From assembly GCA_934101185.1 (NCBI GenBank), contig CAKOQD010000001.1:220168-284167 (forward strand): a stretch of 64,000 bases of DNA, read 5' to 3'. A program made the translations under genes and the position numbers. The notes under the pieces were generated by a model. The model was given only the letters and a program-made list of their open reading frames with translations, was not told the DNA's origin and ran no database searches. This DNA comes from an uncultured Bacilli bacterium. Its GTDB lineage: Bacteria > Bacillota_I > Bacilli_A > RF39 > UBA660. Below are positions 18,329 through 27,748 of the stretch, piece by piece (the stretch's first letter is position 1; every line of letters begins with the position of its first letter).

Positions 18329-18348
18329 GTGGATGATTATTCATCCAC
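18329..18348 (-). terminator. Hairpin between the small membrane gene and tatD
   Basis: An 8-bp perfect stem GTGGATGA / TCATCCAC with a 4-nt loop is followed on the minus strand by TTTTGTGTT. The T tract is short, so it is a weak terminator or attenuator. TATAAT follows directly and could serve tatD. Confidence 0.45.
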
Positions 18349-18354
18349 CTATTA

Positions 18355-18513
18355 TTATTCATCTACTGTTTCTATAAATACATATACACCATATAGCATA
18401 ATCAGAAAATAAAATGCATCTATAAAAGAATGCACACTAGTTAAATAAATCATAACTAGTACAAAAACAACACTCATAATTACTGCATACCTCTTTAATC
18501 TTTCTGCAACCAT
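18355..18513 (-). CDS. Small membrane protein, 52 aa, unknown function
   Basis: The frame begins with ATG preceded by AAAGGAGATAATT, a clear ribosome site, and encodes 52 residues. It has a short basic N-terminus (MVAERLKRYA), two hydrophobic segments (about 9-25 and 34-48) separated by a short polar turn, and an acidic end (ETVDE). No known family is recognised. It lies between metG and tatD in the same orientation, followed by a hairpin. The ribosome site and helix spacing argue for a real gene. Confidence 0.6.
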   Translation of the reverse strand: MVAERLKRYAVIMSVVFVLVMIYLTSVHSFIDAFYFLIMLYGVYVFIETVDE

Positions 18514-18626
18514 AATTATCTCCTTTTTGTTATTTTTCTACTGCACTCTAATTATAAAACATTATTAGACAATCTCAAACAAAAAAAGAGCAGAAATATC
18601 AACTTTACACCCTTTTTTACACATTT

Positions 18627-20156
18627 TTAATCAATTCGTTGAAATAAAACAAACGCCTCATTTAATTTTGTACCAGACTTATAATACCCAAATTTATCTA
18701 AACTATCAAAACTTTTAATATTTGTATTTAACTGATTAAATATTTTTTCACTAGTATCTGGCATATATGCTTGAAGTAAAACAGCACCAAATCTAATTGA
18801 TTCCACTAAATTATATAAAACTGTAGATAGTCTATTCAAACACTTTTCATCTTTAGCAAGAACCCATGGCATAGTTTCATCGATATATTTGTTACATTTT
18901 CTAAAAATATCAAAAATAGCATCTAAAGAATCAGCAACACGTAAATTATTCATTTTGTCATCGACAATATCTCTGCTAGATAAAACTAAATTAATTAAAT
19001 CATTATCAACCTCTTCAGTTATATTTTTATTTTCAACAATACCATCAAAATATTTATTAATCATTCCAATAGTTCTATTAACTAAATTACCGAGTACATT
19101 AGCTAAATTAGAATTAATACTATCTACAAGAAGTTCTCTAGTAAAAGTTCCATCTGATGAAAATGGCATCTCATGAAGCATATAATATCTAACAGCATCA
19201 ACTCCAAATTCATTTACTAAATCATCAGCATAAACTATGTTACCTTTACTCTTACTCATTTTATCATTTCCAAAAAGCATCCAAGGATGACCAAATATTT
19301 TCTTAGGAAGATCTAAATCGAGAGCTTTCAATATAATTGGCCAATAAATAGTATGAAACCTTAAAATGTCCTTGCCAATTACATGTACATCACAAGGCCA
19401 ATATCTATTAAACATCTCATCTGAATCACCATCTGGATCATATCCAAGAAAAGTAATATAATTGGTTAAAGCATCAAGCCATACATAAACAACATGATTT
19501 TCATCAAATGAGACAGGTATTCCCCATTTAAAAGACGAACGCGAAACACATAAATCTTCAAGACCTGGTTTAATAAAATTATTTATCATTTCGTTTTTTC
19601 TAGATTCAGGTTGTATAAAATGTGGATGACTTTCAATATAATCTTCAAGCCATGAAGCATAATCGCTCATTCTAAAGAAATAAGCCTCTTCACTAGTTTC
19701 ATGCACTTCTCTACCACAATCAGGGCATTTACCATCAACTAACTGAGTTTCAGTCCAAAAAGATTCACATGGTGTACAATAAAGTCCTTTGTACTCACCT
19801 TTATAAATATCACCTTGATCATATAACTTTTTAAATATCTTTTGAACTTTTTCAACATGTAAAGGATCAGTAGTTCTAATAAACTTATCATAACTAGTAT
19901 TCATAACATCCCAAATGTTTTTAATTTCATCAGCAACACTATCAACATATTCCTTACAAGAAACACCTGCTTCCATAGCTTTTTGTTCTATTTTTTGACC
20001 ATGTTCATCTGTACCAGTTTGAAAATAAACATCATATCCGTTAAGCCTCTTATACCTAGCAATAGCATCTGTCAAAACAATTTCATATGTATTTCCAATA
20101 TGCGGTTTAGCAGAAGTATAAGCAATCGCAGTACTAATATAAAATTTTTCTTTCAT
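18627..20156 (-). CDS. metG: Methionyl-tRNA synthetase
   Basis: The protein is 509 aa, class I synthetase. The HIGH-type motif is AKPHIGNTYE near residue 15-24 and the KMSKS motif is NDKMSKSKGN. Four zinc-binding cysteines are in the connective domain (YCTPCESFW and KCPDCGRE). It charges tRNA-Met. There is no C-terminal tRNA-binding (EMAP-type) domain, so it is the short form. The ATG was chosen for the GGAGGGATGATT site. A T-box leader lies directly upstream. Confidence 0.97.
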   Translation of the reverse strand: MKEKFYISTAIAYTSAKPHIGNTYEIVLTDAIARYKRLNGYDVYFQTGTDEHGQKIEQKAMEAGVSCKEYVDSVADEIKNIWDVMNTSYDKFIRTTDPLHVEKVQKIFKKLYDQGDIYKGEYKGLYCTPCESFWTETQLVDGKCPDCGREVHETSEEAYFFRMSDYASWLEDYIESHPHFIQPESRKNEMINNFIKPGLEDLCVSRSSFKWGIPVSFDENHVVYVWLDALTNYITFLGYDPDGDSDEMFNRYWPCDVHVIGKDILRFHTIYWPIILKALDLDLPKKIFGHPWMLFGNDKMSKSKGNIVYADDLVNEFGVDAVRYYMLHEMPFSSDGTFTRELLVDSINSNLANVLGNLVNRTIGMINKYFDGIVENKNITEEVDNDLINLVLSSRDIVDDKMNNLRVADSLDAIFDIFRKCNKYIDETMPWVLAKDEKCLNRLSTVLYNLVESIRFGAVLLQAYMPDTSEKIFNQLNTNIKSFDSLDKFGYYKSGTKLNEAFVLFQRID

Positions 20157-20175
20157 AATCATCCCTCCAATAAAT

Positions 20176-20375
20176 AAAAAACGAAATATCTCTAAGGACG
20201 AAATATTCCGTGGTACCACCTTAATTTTGCAAAATTACAAACTTATTTTTTTAACGCATCCCTGCGGGCAAAACCTGTTCCGAAAATCATACCAAACAAT
20301 TTAAAATATTTGTTTTCACCAAACACAAACTCTCTACAATTTCAAAATTGTCCTAACTTTTCTTCATCACATTTA
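20176..20375 (-). promoter_or_regulatory. T-box riboswitch leader of metG
   Basis: On the minus strand the leader contains the T-box sequence AAGGTGGTACCACGGAA (20206-20222) and a terminator helix CGGAATAT/GATATTTCG (20203-20210 with 20182-20189) followed by six T (20176-20181). An ATG triplet at 20288-20290 lies on the 3' side of the presumed stem I, as a methionine specifier should. Uncharged tRNA-Met would stabilise the antiterminator and allow metG expression. The T-box and terminator are clear; the specifier position is less certain. Confidence 0.9.
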
Positions 20376-20381
20376 AATAAA

Positions 20382-20410
20382 ATTATATCATAATTAAAAT
20401 TATAATTCAA
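20382..20410 (-). promoter_or_regulatory. Promoter of the metG T-box leader
   Basis: On the minus strand TTGAAT (20405-20410), 17 bp, TATAAT (20382-20387). The -35 lies within the last codons of spoVT. Confidence 0.65.
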
Positions 20411-20930
20411 TATATTTGCTTAAAAATTTAGAATACGTAATTGCAGTACGCTCATCAAAAGAATCTAAATCACAAGAATTAGAAACTATTATTACACTTC
20501 CAATAGCATCACCATCAACAATAATCGGACAAATAACATATCCAATAACATCAATTCTATCCTTAATTATATTAAAATTAGTTTTAACATATGAAAAAGT
20601 ATTAGTTCTTTCCTCAATAATTCTATCAACATCAGAAGAAATATCAAAAGTGAAATAATCATTTTTTAAAGCACCCGCTCCCGCAATAACACTACATCTA
20701 TCAGTAATTAAAACAGTCTTATCAATTGAACTTGAAATGCTATCAACAAATTTATCATAAAAATCCTTTAAATCATCAAAATGAGAATACTTCTTTAAAA
20801 TTATATTCCCATCTTCTAAAAATATTTCTAAAGACTCTCCATCTTTAATTTTTAATGTTTTTCTAATTTCTTTAGGAATAACAATTCTCCCTAGTTCATC
20901 TATTCTTCTAACAACACCAGTAGTCTTCAT
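20400..20930 (-). CDS. spoVT: Stage V sporulation regulator SpoVT (AbrB N-domain, GAF C-domain)
   Basis: The protein is 176 aa. The N-terminal swapped-hairpin AbrB domain is TGVVRRIDELGRIVIPKEIR. The C-terminal GAF-like sensor (about 55-176) makes it SpoVT length rather than AbrB length (about 95 aa). In B. subtilis SpoVT works in the forespore with sigma-G to control germination and spore genes. Position next to mfd is conserved. GAGGAAAGTAA precedes the ATG. Confidence 0.93.
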   Translation of the reverse strand: MKTTGVVRRIDELGRIVIPKEIRKTLKIKDGESLEIFLEDGNIILKKYSHFDDLKDFYDKFVDSISSSIDKTVLITDRCSVIAGAGALKNDYFTFDISSDVDRIIEERTNTFSYVKTNFNIIKDRIDVIGYVICPIIVDGDAIGSVIIVSNSCDLDSFDERTAITYSKFLSKYIEL

Positions 20931-21003
20931 TTACTTTCCTCACTTTCATAATTATTTTTCCATAAAAAAGCAAAAATATTCACAAAAAAACATAGTTCTA
21001 AAA

Positions 21004-24000
21004 CTATATTTCTTTAAAAAGTTTATTGAATAAAACTATTGGGCTATCTTCACCACTATTCTTCAAGATTTTAATAAATAAACAATTATTTTTATAAGAA
21101 AATATAAATCTGTTACTAATTTTAAGTGATTTCATAATTAAATCCTCATAATCAATTGAATTTGACTTAACACTATTAAACACTACAGATACACTAAAAC
21201 TATCTTCTACTATTTTAGATATTCCAATTTTCTTACTATAATTTTCAAACAATTCTTTATTCATATATATTATAATATCATCATTAAGCCTACCAAATCT
21301 ATCTGTAAGTTCGTTATAAACTGAGTTATACTTTTCATAGGAATCAATACTGTTTATAAGTTTATGAATTTCAATCTTCAGTTCATCACTGTTCGTATAA
21401 ATATCAGAAATATGGCTAGTAACCTCTACATTACTAATAACATCATCATTCTTATCTAAAACTTCAATTCCTTTCAATTTTAAGATTTCATCATTTAACA
21501 TCTTCATATATAAATCAATACCAACACAATCAATATAACCAGCTTGCTCACTTCCCAAAATATCACCAGAACCTCTGATTGATAAATCGCGTGCAGCGAT
21601 AGTAAAACCACTTCCAAGTTCAGTAAAATCCTTAAGTACCTGAAGTCTTTTTATAGAATTTTCAGTTAAAACTTTATTATTCTCATATGTCAAATAAGCA
21701 TATGCAATTCTATCACTACGACCAACCCTACCTCTTATTTGATACAACTGGCTAAGACCAAACCAATCAGAATTATAAACAATAAGAGTATTAACATTAG
21801 GTATATCAACACCAGTTTCTATAATAGTAGTACATACTAAAACATCATATTTATGAAGAACAAAATCATTCATTATATTTTCAAGATCATTTTTATTCAT
21901 CTTTCCATGCGCAAAAGCAACTCTAGCTTCAGAAACAATCATCTGTATTTCTCTAACTTTTGATTCAATATCTTCGACTCTATTATATAATATAAAAACT
22001 TGTCCATCACGTGATAATTCTCTATAGATAATATCTCTAATAATATTTTTATCAAATGCAAGTACATAAGTCTGTACAGCATGCCTATCCTTCGGAGGAG
22101 TCTCAATCAAAGACAAATCTTTAAGACCAAAAATAGTCATTTGTAAAGTTCTAGGTATAGGAGTTGCAGTAAGAGTAAGCACATCAATATTACTCTTATA
22201 CTCTTTAATTTTTTCCTTATGTGCAACTCCAAAACGTTGTTCCTCATCAATAACTAAAAGTCCTAAATCTTTAGGTTTAATATCATCACTAAGTATTCTA
22301 TGAGTTCCAAATAAAATATCAACATTTCCCTTATTAAAATCATCTATTATTCTTTTAGCATTTTTGGAAGATACAAATCTATTTAATAATTCTATTCTAA
22401 CAGGAAAACTTTTAAATCTATCAAGAGCACTCATATACTGTTGCCTAGATAAAAGTGTAGTAGGACAAAGATACATAACTTGTTTATTGTTCAATACAGC
22501 TTTAAACATAGCTCTAAAAGCAACCTCAGTCTTTCCATAACCAACATCACCACAAAGCAATCTATCCATTGGAATATCACTTTCCATATCTTTTTTTATT
22601 TCCATAGTAGCCTTAATTTGATCATCAGTAGCATCATACAAAAACTCATTATCAAACATAATTTGAAGTTCATTATCCTTACTAAAAGCAAAACCTTTTT
22701 TTAATTTCCTTTCAGCTTGTACTTTAAGAAGTCTCTCAGCCTCATACTTGATTTTTTGACTAACTCTTCTTTTAGCTTTTTCCCATGCATTACTATTCAA
22801 AGAATTAACTTTTGGAACATACCCTTCCTTTCCAGAAAACTTACTAATCAACTCTATTTTAGAAGCAGGAATAAATAATTTATCCCCATTTGCATAAAGA
22901 ATCTCTATATAATCGTTCAAAACTCCATTTTTAGTAAGAGTTTTAATACCATTATAAATACCAATACCACAAGCTTCATGAACAACATAATCACCAATAT
23001 CAAGTTTTGTTATATCATTTATTCTCTTAGAATACTTAAACTTAACAGCCTTTTTCTTAGCAAAAACCTTATTAAATAATTCCTTTTCACTAACAAAAAT
23101 ATAATTATCAATAGAAAAACCTTCTCCCAAAGGAAAATCAACTACATTTACTTTTTCATCAAATATTTTATTTAAATCAGTCAAAACATATGAAAAATCA
23201 AATAAGTTATCAATGTTCTTTTTATCAGACAAGCAAATAACAATTGTCTTTTTCAAAGATAAATACTTTTTAATATAATTATTAAAATAAGTAATATCAC
23301 TACCACTATAATCTAAATTAGAAACACCAAAATCAATAAAGTTATTACTTTGTTTATAATTATCAAAATCATTATAATATATAACCTTATTTAATGGAAT
23401 ATCCTCTAATTTAAAAAACAATGATTGCCCAGTACCATAATCAAAAAGTTCCTGAATCATATTTTTATATGAAACACCAATTTGATTATAATCCTTAAAA
23501 ACAGTATAACAATCGCCCAAATAAGATGAAATATTTACATATTGACTACTATCAAATTCATCATTAGGATATATTTTAATAGAATCAACACTTGAAATAG
23601 ATCTTTGATCATCTGAATTAAAAAAACGAATAGATTCAATATCATCACCAAAAAATTCGATTCTTATCGGATTATCATTATCAATCAAAAAAATATCCAA
23701 AATATATCCCCTAACAGCAAAATCACCCATTTTTACAACCAAATCTTCTCGCTTATATCCCAAATCATCAAGCTTTGAAATAATAGTTTCTATAGAAATA
23801 TTATTACCAACAGATAATTCAATAATTTTATCAGTATATTCATCAACTGAAGGTAAATGCTTCAAATAGCCAACTAAATCTGTAACAACAATTCTTTTTT
23901 TATTATCTAAAAGTTCGTTCAAAACAGAAAGTCTCTCAGTTTTAAGAATAGGACTAGTAGCAAGTACATTAATAAAAGATAAACTATCAGTCTCAAACAA

Positions 24001-24198
24001 AAAGCAATTATCATTATATCTATTTATAGCCTCATACGTTTTTTTTGCTTCAAACATACTTGGAGTAACAATCAAAATACCATCTTTAATATTATTAAAA
24101 AAGTTATTAATAACAACACCAAAAAATTCATTAGTCAATCCAAATAAACTAATGTCATTTTTATAAGAAAAAGTACTTACTTTATCTAAAACATTCAT
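21004..24198 (-). CDS. mfd: Transcription-repair coupling factor
   Basis: The protein is 1064 aa, slightly shorter than the usual 1150. It has an N-terminal UvrB-like module, then the RNA polymerase-interaction domain (DIGDYVVHEACGIGIYNG), then a RecG-like translocase: LLCGDVGYGKTEVAFRAMF (Walker A), VIDEEQRFGV (DEEQ box), TLTATPIPRTLQMT and the C-terminal TRCF domain. Mfd removes stalled RNA polymerase and recruits UvrA. The start has GGGTGATACT. It follows pth, as in Bacilli. Confidence 0.98.
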   Translation of the reverse strand: MNVLDKVSTFSYKNDISLFGLTNEFFGVVINNFFNNIKDGILIVTPSMFEAKKTYEAINRYNDNCFLFETDSLSFINVLATSPILKTERLSVLNELLDNKKRIVVTDLVGYLKHLPSVDEYTDKIIELSVGNNISIETIISKLDDLGYKREDLVVKMGDFAVRGYILDIFLIDNDNPIRIEFFGDDIESIRFFNSDDQRSISSVDSIKIYPNDEFDSSQYVNISSYLGDCYTVFKDYNQIGVSYKNMIQELFDYGTGQSLFFKLEDIPLNKVIYYNDFDNYKQSNNFIDFGVSNLDYSGSDITYFNNYIKKYLSLKKTIVICLSDKKNIDNLFDFSYVLTDLNKIFDEKVNVVDFPLGEGFSIDNYIFVSEKELFNKVFAKKKAVKFKYSKRINDITKLDIGDYVVHEACGIGIYNGIKTLTKNGVLNDYIEILYANGDKLFIPASKIELISKFSGKEGYVPKVNSLNSNAWEKAKRRVSQKIKYEAERLLKVQAERKLKKGFAFSKDNELQIMFDNEFLYDATDDQIKATMEIKKDMESDIPMDRLLCGDVGYGKTEVAFRAMFKAVLNNKQVMYLCPTTLLSRQQYMSALDRFKSFPVRIELLNRFVSSKNAKRIIDDFNKGNVDILFGTHRILSDDIKPKDLGLLVIDEEQRFGVAHKEKIKEYKSNIDVLTLTATPIPRTLQMTIFGLKDLSLIETPPKDRHAVQTYVLAFDKNIIRDIIYRELSRDGQVFILYNRVEDIESKVREIQMIVSEARVAFAHGKMNKNDLENIMNDFVLHKYDVLVCTTIIETGVDIPNVNTLIVYNSDWFGLSQLYQIRGRVGRSDRIAYAYLTYENNKVLTENSIKRLQVLKDFTELGSGFTIAARDLSIRGSGDILGSEQAGYIDCVGIDLYMKMLNDEILKLKGIEVLDKNDDVISNVEVTSHISDIYTNSDELKIEIHKLINSIDSYEKYNSVYNELTDRFGRLNDDIIIYMNKELFENYSKKIGISKIVEDSFSVSVVFNSVKSNSIDYEDLIMKSLKISNRFIFSYKNNCLFIKILKNSGEDSPIVLFNKLFKEI

Positions 24199-24207
24199 AG
24201 TATCACC

Positions 24208-24762
24208 CTAATTATATTTATTCATTAAATTAGTAAAAGACACAACCATGAAATCATCCAAAATATCAGTAGTAATAGGTAATATTTCATTTAACTTTTT
24301 ACTTTCTTCAGAAGACAAATTACCTAAAACATAATCTTTAGTATCAATACTTTTATTATTAGAAATACCAAACTTCATGCGTTTATAATTTTTAGTACCT
24401 AAATTTGCCTCAATACTCTTAAGACCATTATGCCCTCCAGATGAACCAGATAAACGAAGCCTAATTTTTCCAAATTCCAAATCTAAATCATCACTTATAA
24501 TTAAAATATCATCCACTGAAATATTAAAATAATCTATATATTTTTTTACAACAATACCTGATAAATTAACATATGATAAAGGTTTCAATAAAATAATTTT
24601 TTCACCATTCAAAACAAAATCTACATATAATCCATTAAATTTTTCTTTAGTAATTTCAATTGAATGGAAAGAAGCATAATTATCCAATATATTAAAACCA
24701 ATATTATGCCTAGTATTTTTATACTCCTTACCAGGATTACCTATACCAACAATTAATTTCAT
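24208..24762 (-). CDS. pth: Peptidyl-tRNA hydrolase
   Basis: The protein is 184 aa. Motifs MKLIVGIGNPGKEYKNTRHNIGF (catalytic His in TRHN), LLKPLSYVNLSG and SDDLDLEFGKIRLRLSGSSGGHNGL are diagnostic. It releases peptides from tRNAs that dropped off ribosomes. The start overlaps the yaaT end by 4 bp and mfd follows 9 bp later, so the three are one transcription unit. Confidence 0.97.
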   Translation of the reverse strand: MKLIVGIGNPGKEYKNTRHNIGFNILDNYASFHSIEITKEKFNGLYVDFVLNGEKIILLKPLSYVNLSGIVVKKYIDYFNISVDDILIISDDLDLEFGKIRLRLSGSSGGHNGLKSIEANLGTKNYKRMKFGISNNKSIDTKDYVLGNLSSEESKKLNEILPITTDILDDFMVVSFTNLMNKYN

Positions 24763-25538
24763 AACATCACATCCACAATTTTACCATCTTCTAATTCTAA
24801 TTTATACATTCTTTTAAACAAATCTACATACACTACTTTGCCCTTATTAGAATCATTAGATATCACTTCACCAACTTTAGGTAAATCTTTTTTATATTCA
24901 TTATACAATTCGTTTTCATACTCCAAACAACACATTAATCTACCACATACACCATTAATTTTCTGAGGATTTAAAGCAAGATTTTGATTTTTAGCCATAT
25001 TAATAGAAACACTATTTAAATCAGTCAAGAATGAAGAACAACACAATTTTCTACCGCAAGCTCCATAACCTCCAACACATTTTGCTTTATCACGAACTCC
25101 AATTTGTCTAAGTTCAATTCTAGTTTTATATATATAAGCCAATTTTTTAGCAAGTTCTCTAAAATCAACCCTTGCATCTGCTAAAAAATTAAATAAAAGT
25201 TGTGAACGATCAAAAGTAAAAGAAGCATCTAATATTTTCATATTCAAATTCAACTCAGCAACAAACTTATTAGCATGTTCGATTGCAAGCTCTGAATCTT
25301 TAATATTCTTTTCATTCATGTTAATATCATCAGAATCAGCAATTTTTAAAATATTTTTAAGCTCAAATGAAATTCGATTTTTGTCAACAGCGATTCTATC
25401 AGTACAAATTATCCCAAATTGTTGTCCACGTTCAGTTTCAACTATAACATAGTCATTTTTTTCAGGTTCATTCCCATTAGGTAAAAAGTAATATATTTTA
25501 GTAGAATCATTAAAACGTACACCAAATACTTCAATCAT
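24759..25538 (-). CDS. yaaT: PSP1-domain protein YaaT (RicT)
   Basis: The protein is 259 aa. The cysteine-rich PSP1 segment (GGYGACGRKLCC, then GVCGRLMCCLEYE) is intact. In B. subtilis YaaT forms a complex with YlbF and YmcA that binds iron-sulfur clusters, promotes RNase Y maturation of mRNAs, and accelerates Spo0A phosphorylation, sporulation and biofilm formation. It starts one base after the holB frame ends and is coupled to pth. This supports a working developmental pathway. Confidence 0.93.
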   Translation of the reverse strand: MIEVFGVRFNDSTKIYYFLPNGNEPEKNDYVIVETERGQQFGIICTDRIAVDKNRISFELKNILKIADSDDINMNEKNIKDSELAIEHANKFVAELNLNMKILDASFTFDRSQLLFNFLADARVDFRELAKKLAYIYKTRIELRQIGVRDKAKCVGGYGACGRKLCCSSFLTDLNSVSINMAKNQNLALNPQKINGVCGRLMCCLEYENELYNEYKKDLPKVGEVISNDSNKGKVVYVDLFKRMYKLELEDGKIVDVML

Positions 25539-26441
25539 CTAATCATCTCCCAACATCTTAATTGTAAAATCATCAATCAACAAATCTTTATTAGTATTAG
25601 ATTTAGATTTATTAAGAAATGAATTAATTACATCAATCTTCTTTATTATATCACTAATTGTAGTATTTTTCATAACTTTTGCCTTTTCTTCATCATATCC
25701 ATCAAGAAAATGTAAATCTCTATCATAATATAAATTAAAAATATCATAATAAAAAGCAAGACCAACTAGAAAAAAATTATTGAGTTCATTTTTAATGCTA
25801 TACATATATTCATTAGTAAGTAAAAAAACATCATTTAATTCTAACAAACAATACAATTTAACCATACTAGAAATCTTATCATTAACAAAATCAGTGTAAT
25901 TCAAAGTATCATCATAACCGCTCCAAATTAATTTATTAATAAAAGACTCATTATTTATTAATGACAAAACCTGGCAACGCGAAACAATAGTATTCAATAA
26001 ATCGTATCTACTATCAGCTACTAAAATTGCAACTATATCATCATCTGGTTCTTCTAAAAACTTAAGTAATGTATTTGACGAAGACACATTAAGTAAATTA
26101 GCATTATTGATTATGTAAATTCTTTTATTATTATTTTGAGATTTAAAAGAAAAAATATGTTTTAAAAAAGCAACATCGTTCTTTTTAATTTCATTAGCAT
26201 CACTATTAATAATATATAAATCAGAATATATATTTTTATCTATCTCATCAAGTATTACCTTTTGTTGTATAGAATCTTTATCAATACAAAGAAAAAACTT
26301 AGCAAGTGAAATAGCTAAATCATATCCATAAGAAACACCATTAGTTTCAATTAAATAAGCATGAGAAATATGACCATTATTAACAGAATTTATAATATAC
26401 TTATAAAAAATATTTTGTATTTTTTCATATTTATCTAACAT
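25539..26441 (-). CDS. holB: DNA polymerase III, delta-prime subunit
   Basis: The protein is 300 aa. The AAA+ fold of the clamp loader is recognisable from SHAYLIE, YIINNANLLNVSSSNTLLKFLEEP and TIVSRCQ. As in many delta-prime subunits there is no functional Walker A lysine (ETNGVSYGYDLA). It is a stator of the clamp loader with DnaX and HolA. Start is uncertain between GTG at 26450 and ATG at 26441; I prefer the ATG. tmk and yaaQ, usual neighbours in B. subtilis, are missing. Confidence 0.92.
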   Translation of the reverse strand: MLDKYEKIQNIFYKYIINSVNNGHISHAYLIETNGVSYGYDLAISLAKFFLCIDKDSIQQKVILDEIDKNIYSDLYIINSDANEIKKNDVAFLKHIFSFKSQNNNKRIYIINNANLLNVSSSNTLLKFLEEPDDDIVAILVADSRYDLLNTIVSRCQVLSLINNESFINKLIWSGYDDTLNYTDFVNDKISSMVKLYCLLELNDVFLLTNEYMYSIKNELNNFFLVGLAFYYDIFNLYYDRDLHFLDGYDEEKAKVMKNTTISDIIKKIDVINSFLNKSKSNTNKDLLIDDFTIKMLGDD

Positions 26442-26518
26442 GCCTATCACGTATAATCAATCTTATAGAAATATTAATTAATTTCTTATTGATTGATCCC
26501 TTTCTATTTATATTTTTG

Positions 26519-26547
26519 ATTTATTATACAACTACTGTATAATAAAT
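26519..26547. repeat. 12-bp perfect inverted repeat in the bofA-holB gap
   Basis: ATTTATTATACA, 5-nt loop, TGTATAATAAAT. It contains TATAAT on both strands and may be an operator or symmetrical promoter rather than a terminator, since no T tract follows in either direction. It lies about 80 bp upstream of holB. Confidence 0.5.
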
Positions 26548-26614
26548 TTCGCATTGTGAATTTATTTCTATGTATTTACAGATATTATGGATTGGTATGA
26601 GGCAAATCACCTCA

Positions 26615-26800
26615 TCACAAAATTAACAATAAAACTATCAACAAAATCAATCCAAAAATATCAAACAAACCCACTATCAAAATTGTAATAATATTAATTG
26701 GAACAAAATAAACTGAAGAACCCATTATTAAGTCATATATATAAATTATAAATGGGGCTAAAAGAAGTTTTCTCCCAATAAAATATAATCTTTTTTTCAA
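26615..26800 (-). CDS. bofA: BofA-family protein (pro-sigma-K processing inhibitor)
   Basis: The protein is 61 aa and membrane-embedded. The second half PINIITILIVGLFDIFGL matches the conserved PINIIT-containing BofA core. In B. subtilis BofA holds SpoIVFB inactive until the engulfment checkpoint. Position after recR is conserved. Start choice: GAGGTG precedes a TTG at 26798-26800 by six bases; a GTG three codons upstream overlaps that ribosome site. The N-terminal hydrophobic part is shorter than in B. subtilis. Confidence 0.85.
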   Translation of the reverse strand: MKKRLYFIGRKLLLAPFIIYIYDLIMGSSVYFVPINIITILIVGLFDIFGLILLIVLLLIL

Positions 26801-26836
26801 GAACAACACCTCAAAAAAATATATGATTACAATTTA

Positions 26837-27433
26837 TTAAAATACTTCCTTTCTATTATTTAAAGCAGTTTCTAACGTAAGAACATCAATATATTCCATA
26901 TCTGCTCCAATAGGAATACCATTAGCTATTCTAGTTACTACAATTTCATCCTTTTCTAATAATCTTTTTATGTATAAAGCAGTTGTATCAGCTTCTATAC
27001 CAGTTTTAATAGCAAGAACAACTTCCTTTATATTATTTTCCTTTACCCTTTTTACCAATAAATCAATAGATAAATCATCTGGACCAATTTCATCAAGTGG
27101 AGAAATCAAACCACCAAGAACATGATAATATCCATTATAATTGCCAAGTTTTTCAAATAAAAATACATCCTTAGAATTTTCAACAACTAAAATACTATCA
27201 CTGTTACGTGAATTATCACTACAAATAAAACACAAATCATTTTCTGTTAAAGTACCACAAACCGTACAAGGTTTTATATCAGTTTTAGCATTACGTAATG
27301 CATTACTAAATTCAGTTACTTCTTCAACATCGAAATCAAGTACAGAAAAAGCTAATCTTTCAGCAGTTTTTTCCCCAATTCCTGGAAACTTTTTAAAATA
27401 TTCAATTAAATATACTAAACTCTTTGGATACAT
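26837..27433 (-). CDS. recR: Recombination mediator RecR
   Basis: The protein is 198 aa, the normal length. It has the helix-hairpin-helix start (LIEYFKKFPGIGEKTAERLAF), a zinc finger CTVCGTLTENDLCFIC, and a Toprim domain (ILVVEN, YHVLGGLISP, VLAIKTGIEADTTALYI). It works with RecO/RecF to load RecA at gaps. Only a weak ribosome site (GTGATAG) is seen; it starts 4 bp after ybaB. Confidence 0.97.
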   Translation of the reverse strand: MYPKSLVYLIEYFKKFPGIGEKTAERLAFSVLDFDVEEVTEFSNALRNAKTDIKPCTVCGTLTENDLCFICSDNSRNSDSILVVENSKDVFLFEKLGNYNGYYHVLGGLISPLDEIGPDDLSIDLLVKRVKENNIKEVVLAIKTGIEADTTALYIKRLLEKDEIVVTRIANGIPIGADMEYIDVLTLETALNNRKEVF

Positions 27434-27437
27434 ACTA

Positions 27438-27737
27438 TCACATCAATCCTGACATCATATTAGAATATTTTCCCATCTTTTCATTAGTAGTTTTATCTAC
27501 CTTAAAAAATGCATCATTCATAGCTAAAACTATCATATCTTCTAGCATAGAAATGTCATCACTTAAATCATTAGCATCAGAAGAAATCTTAACACTTAAA
27601 ACTTCTTTTTTTCCATTAACTACAACCTTAACTAACGAACTACTTCCCTCAAAAGTAGAGTTATCGATTTCATTTTTAATATTTGTAATTTCTTTTTGCA
27701 TAGCTTGTGCTTGTTTCATTAAAGCTTGCATATTCAT
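27438..27737 (-). CDS. ybaB: Nucleoid-associated protein YbaB/EbfC family
   Basis: The protein is 99 aa. It begins MNMQALMKQAQAMQKEI and contains NGKKEVLSVKIS, the standard YbaB pattern. It is a small DNA-binding dimer of uncertain physiological role, always located between dnaX and recR in Bacilli. GGAGGGATAATT precedes the ATG. It is 11 bp from dnaX. Confidence 0.95.
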   Translation of the reverse strand: MNMQALMKQAQAMQKEITNIKNEIDNSTFEGSSSLVKVVVNGKKEVLSVKISSDANDLSDDISMLEDMIVLAMNDAFFKVDKTTNEKMGKYSNMMSGLM

Positions 27738-27748
27738 AATTATCCCTC

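Noticed and set aside
26519..26547. Inverted repeat as terminator of bofA
   Set aside because: About 70 bp after bofA, with no T tract on the minus strand; kept only as an inverted repeat.
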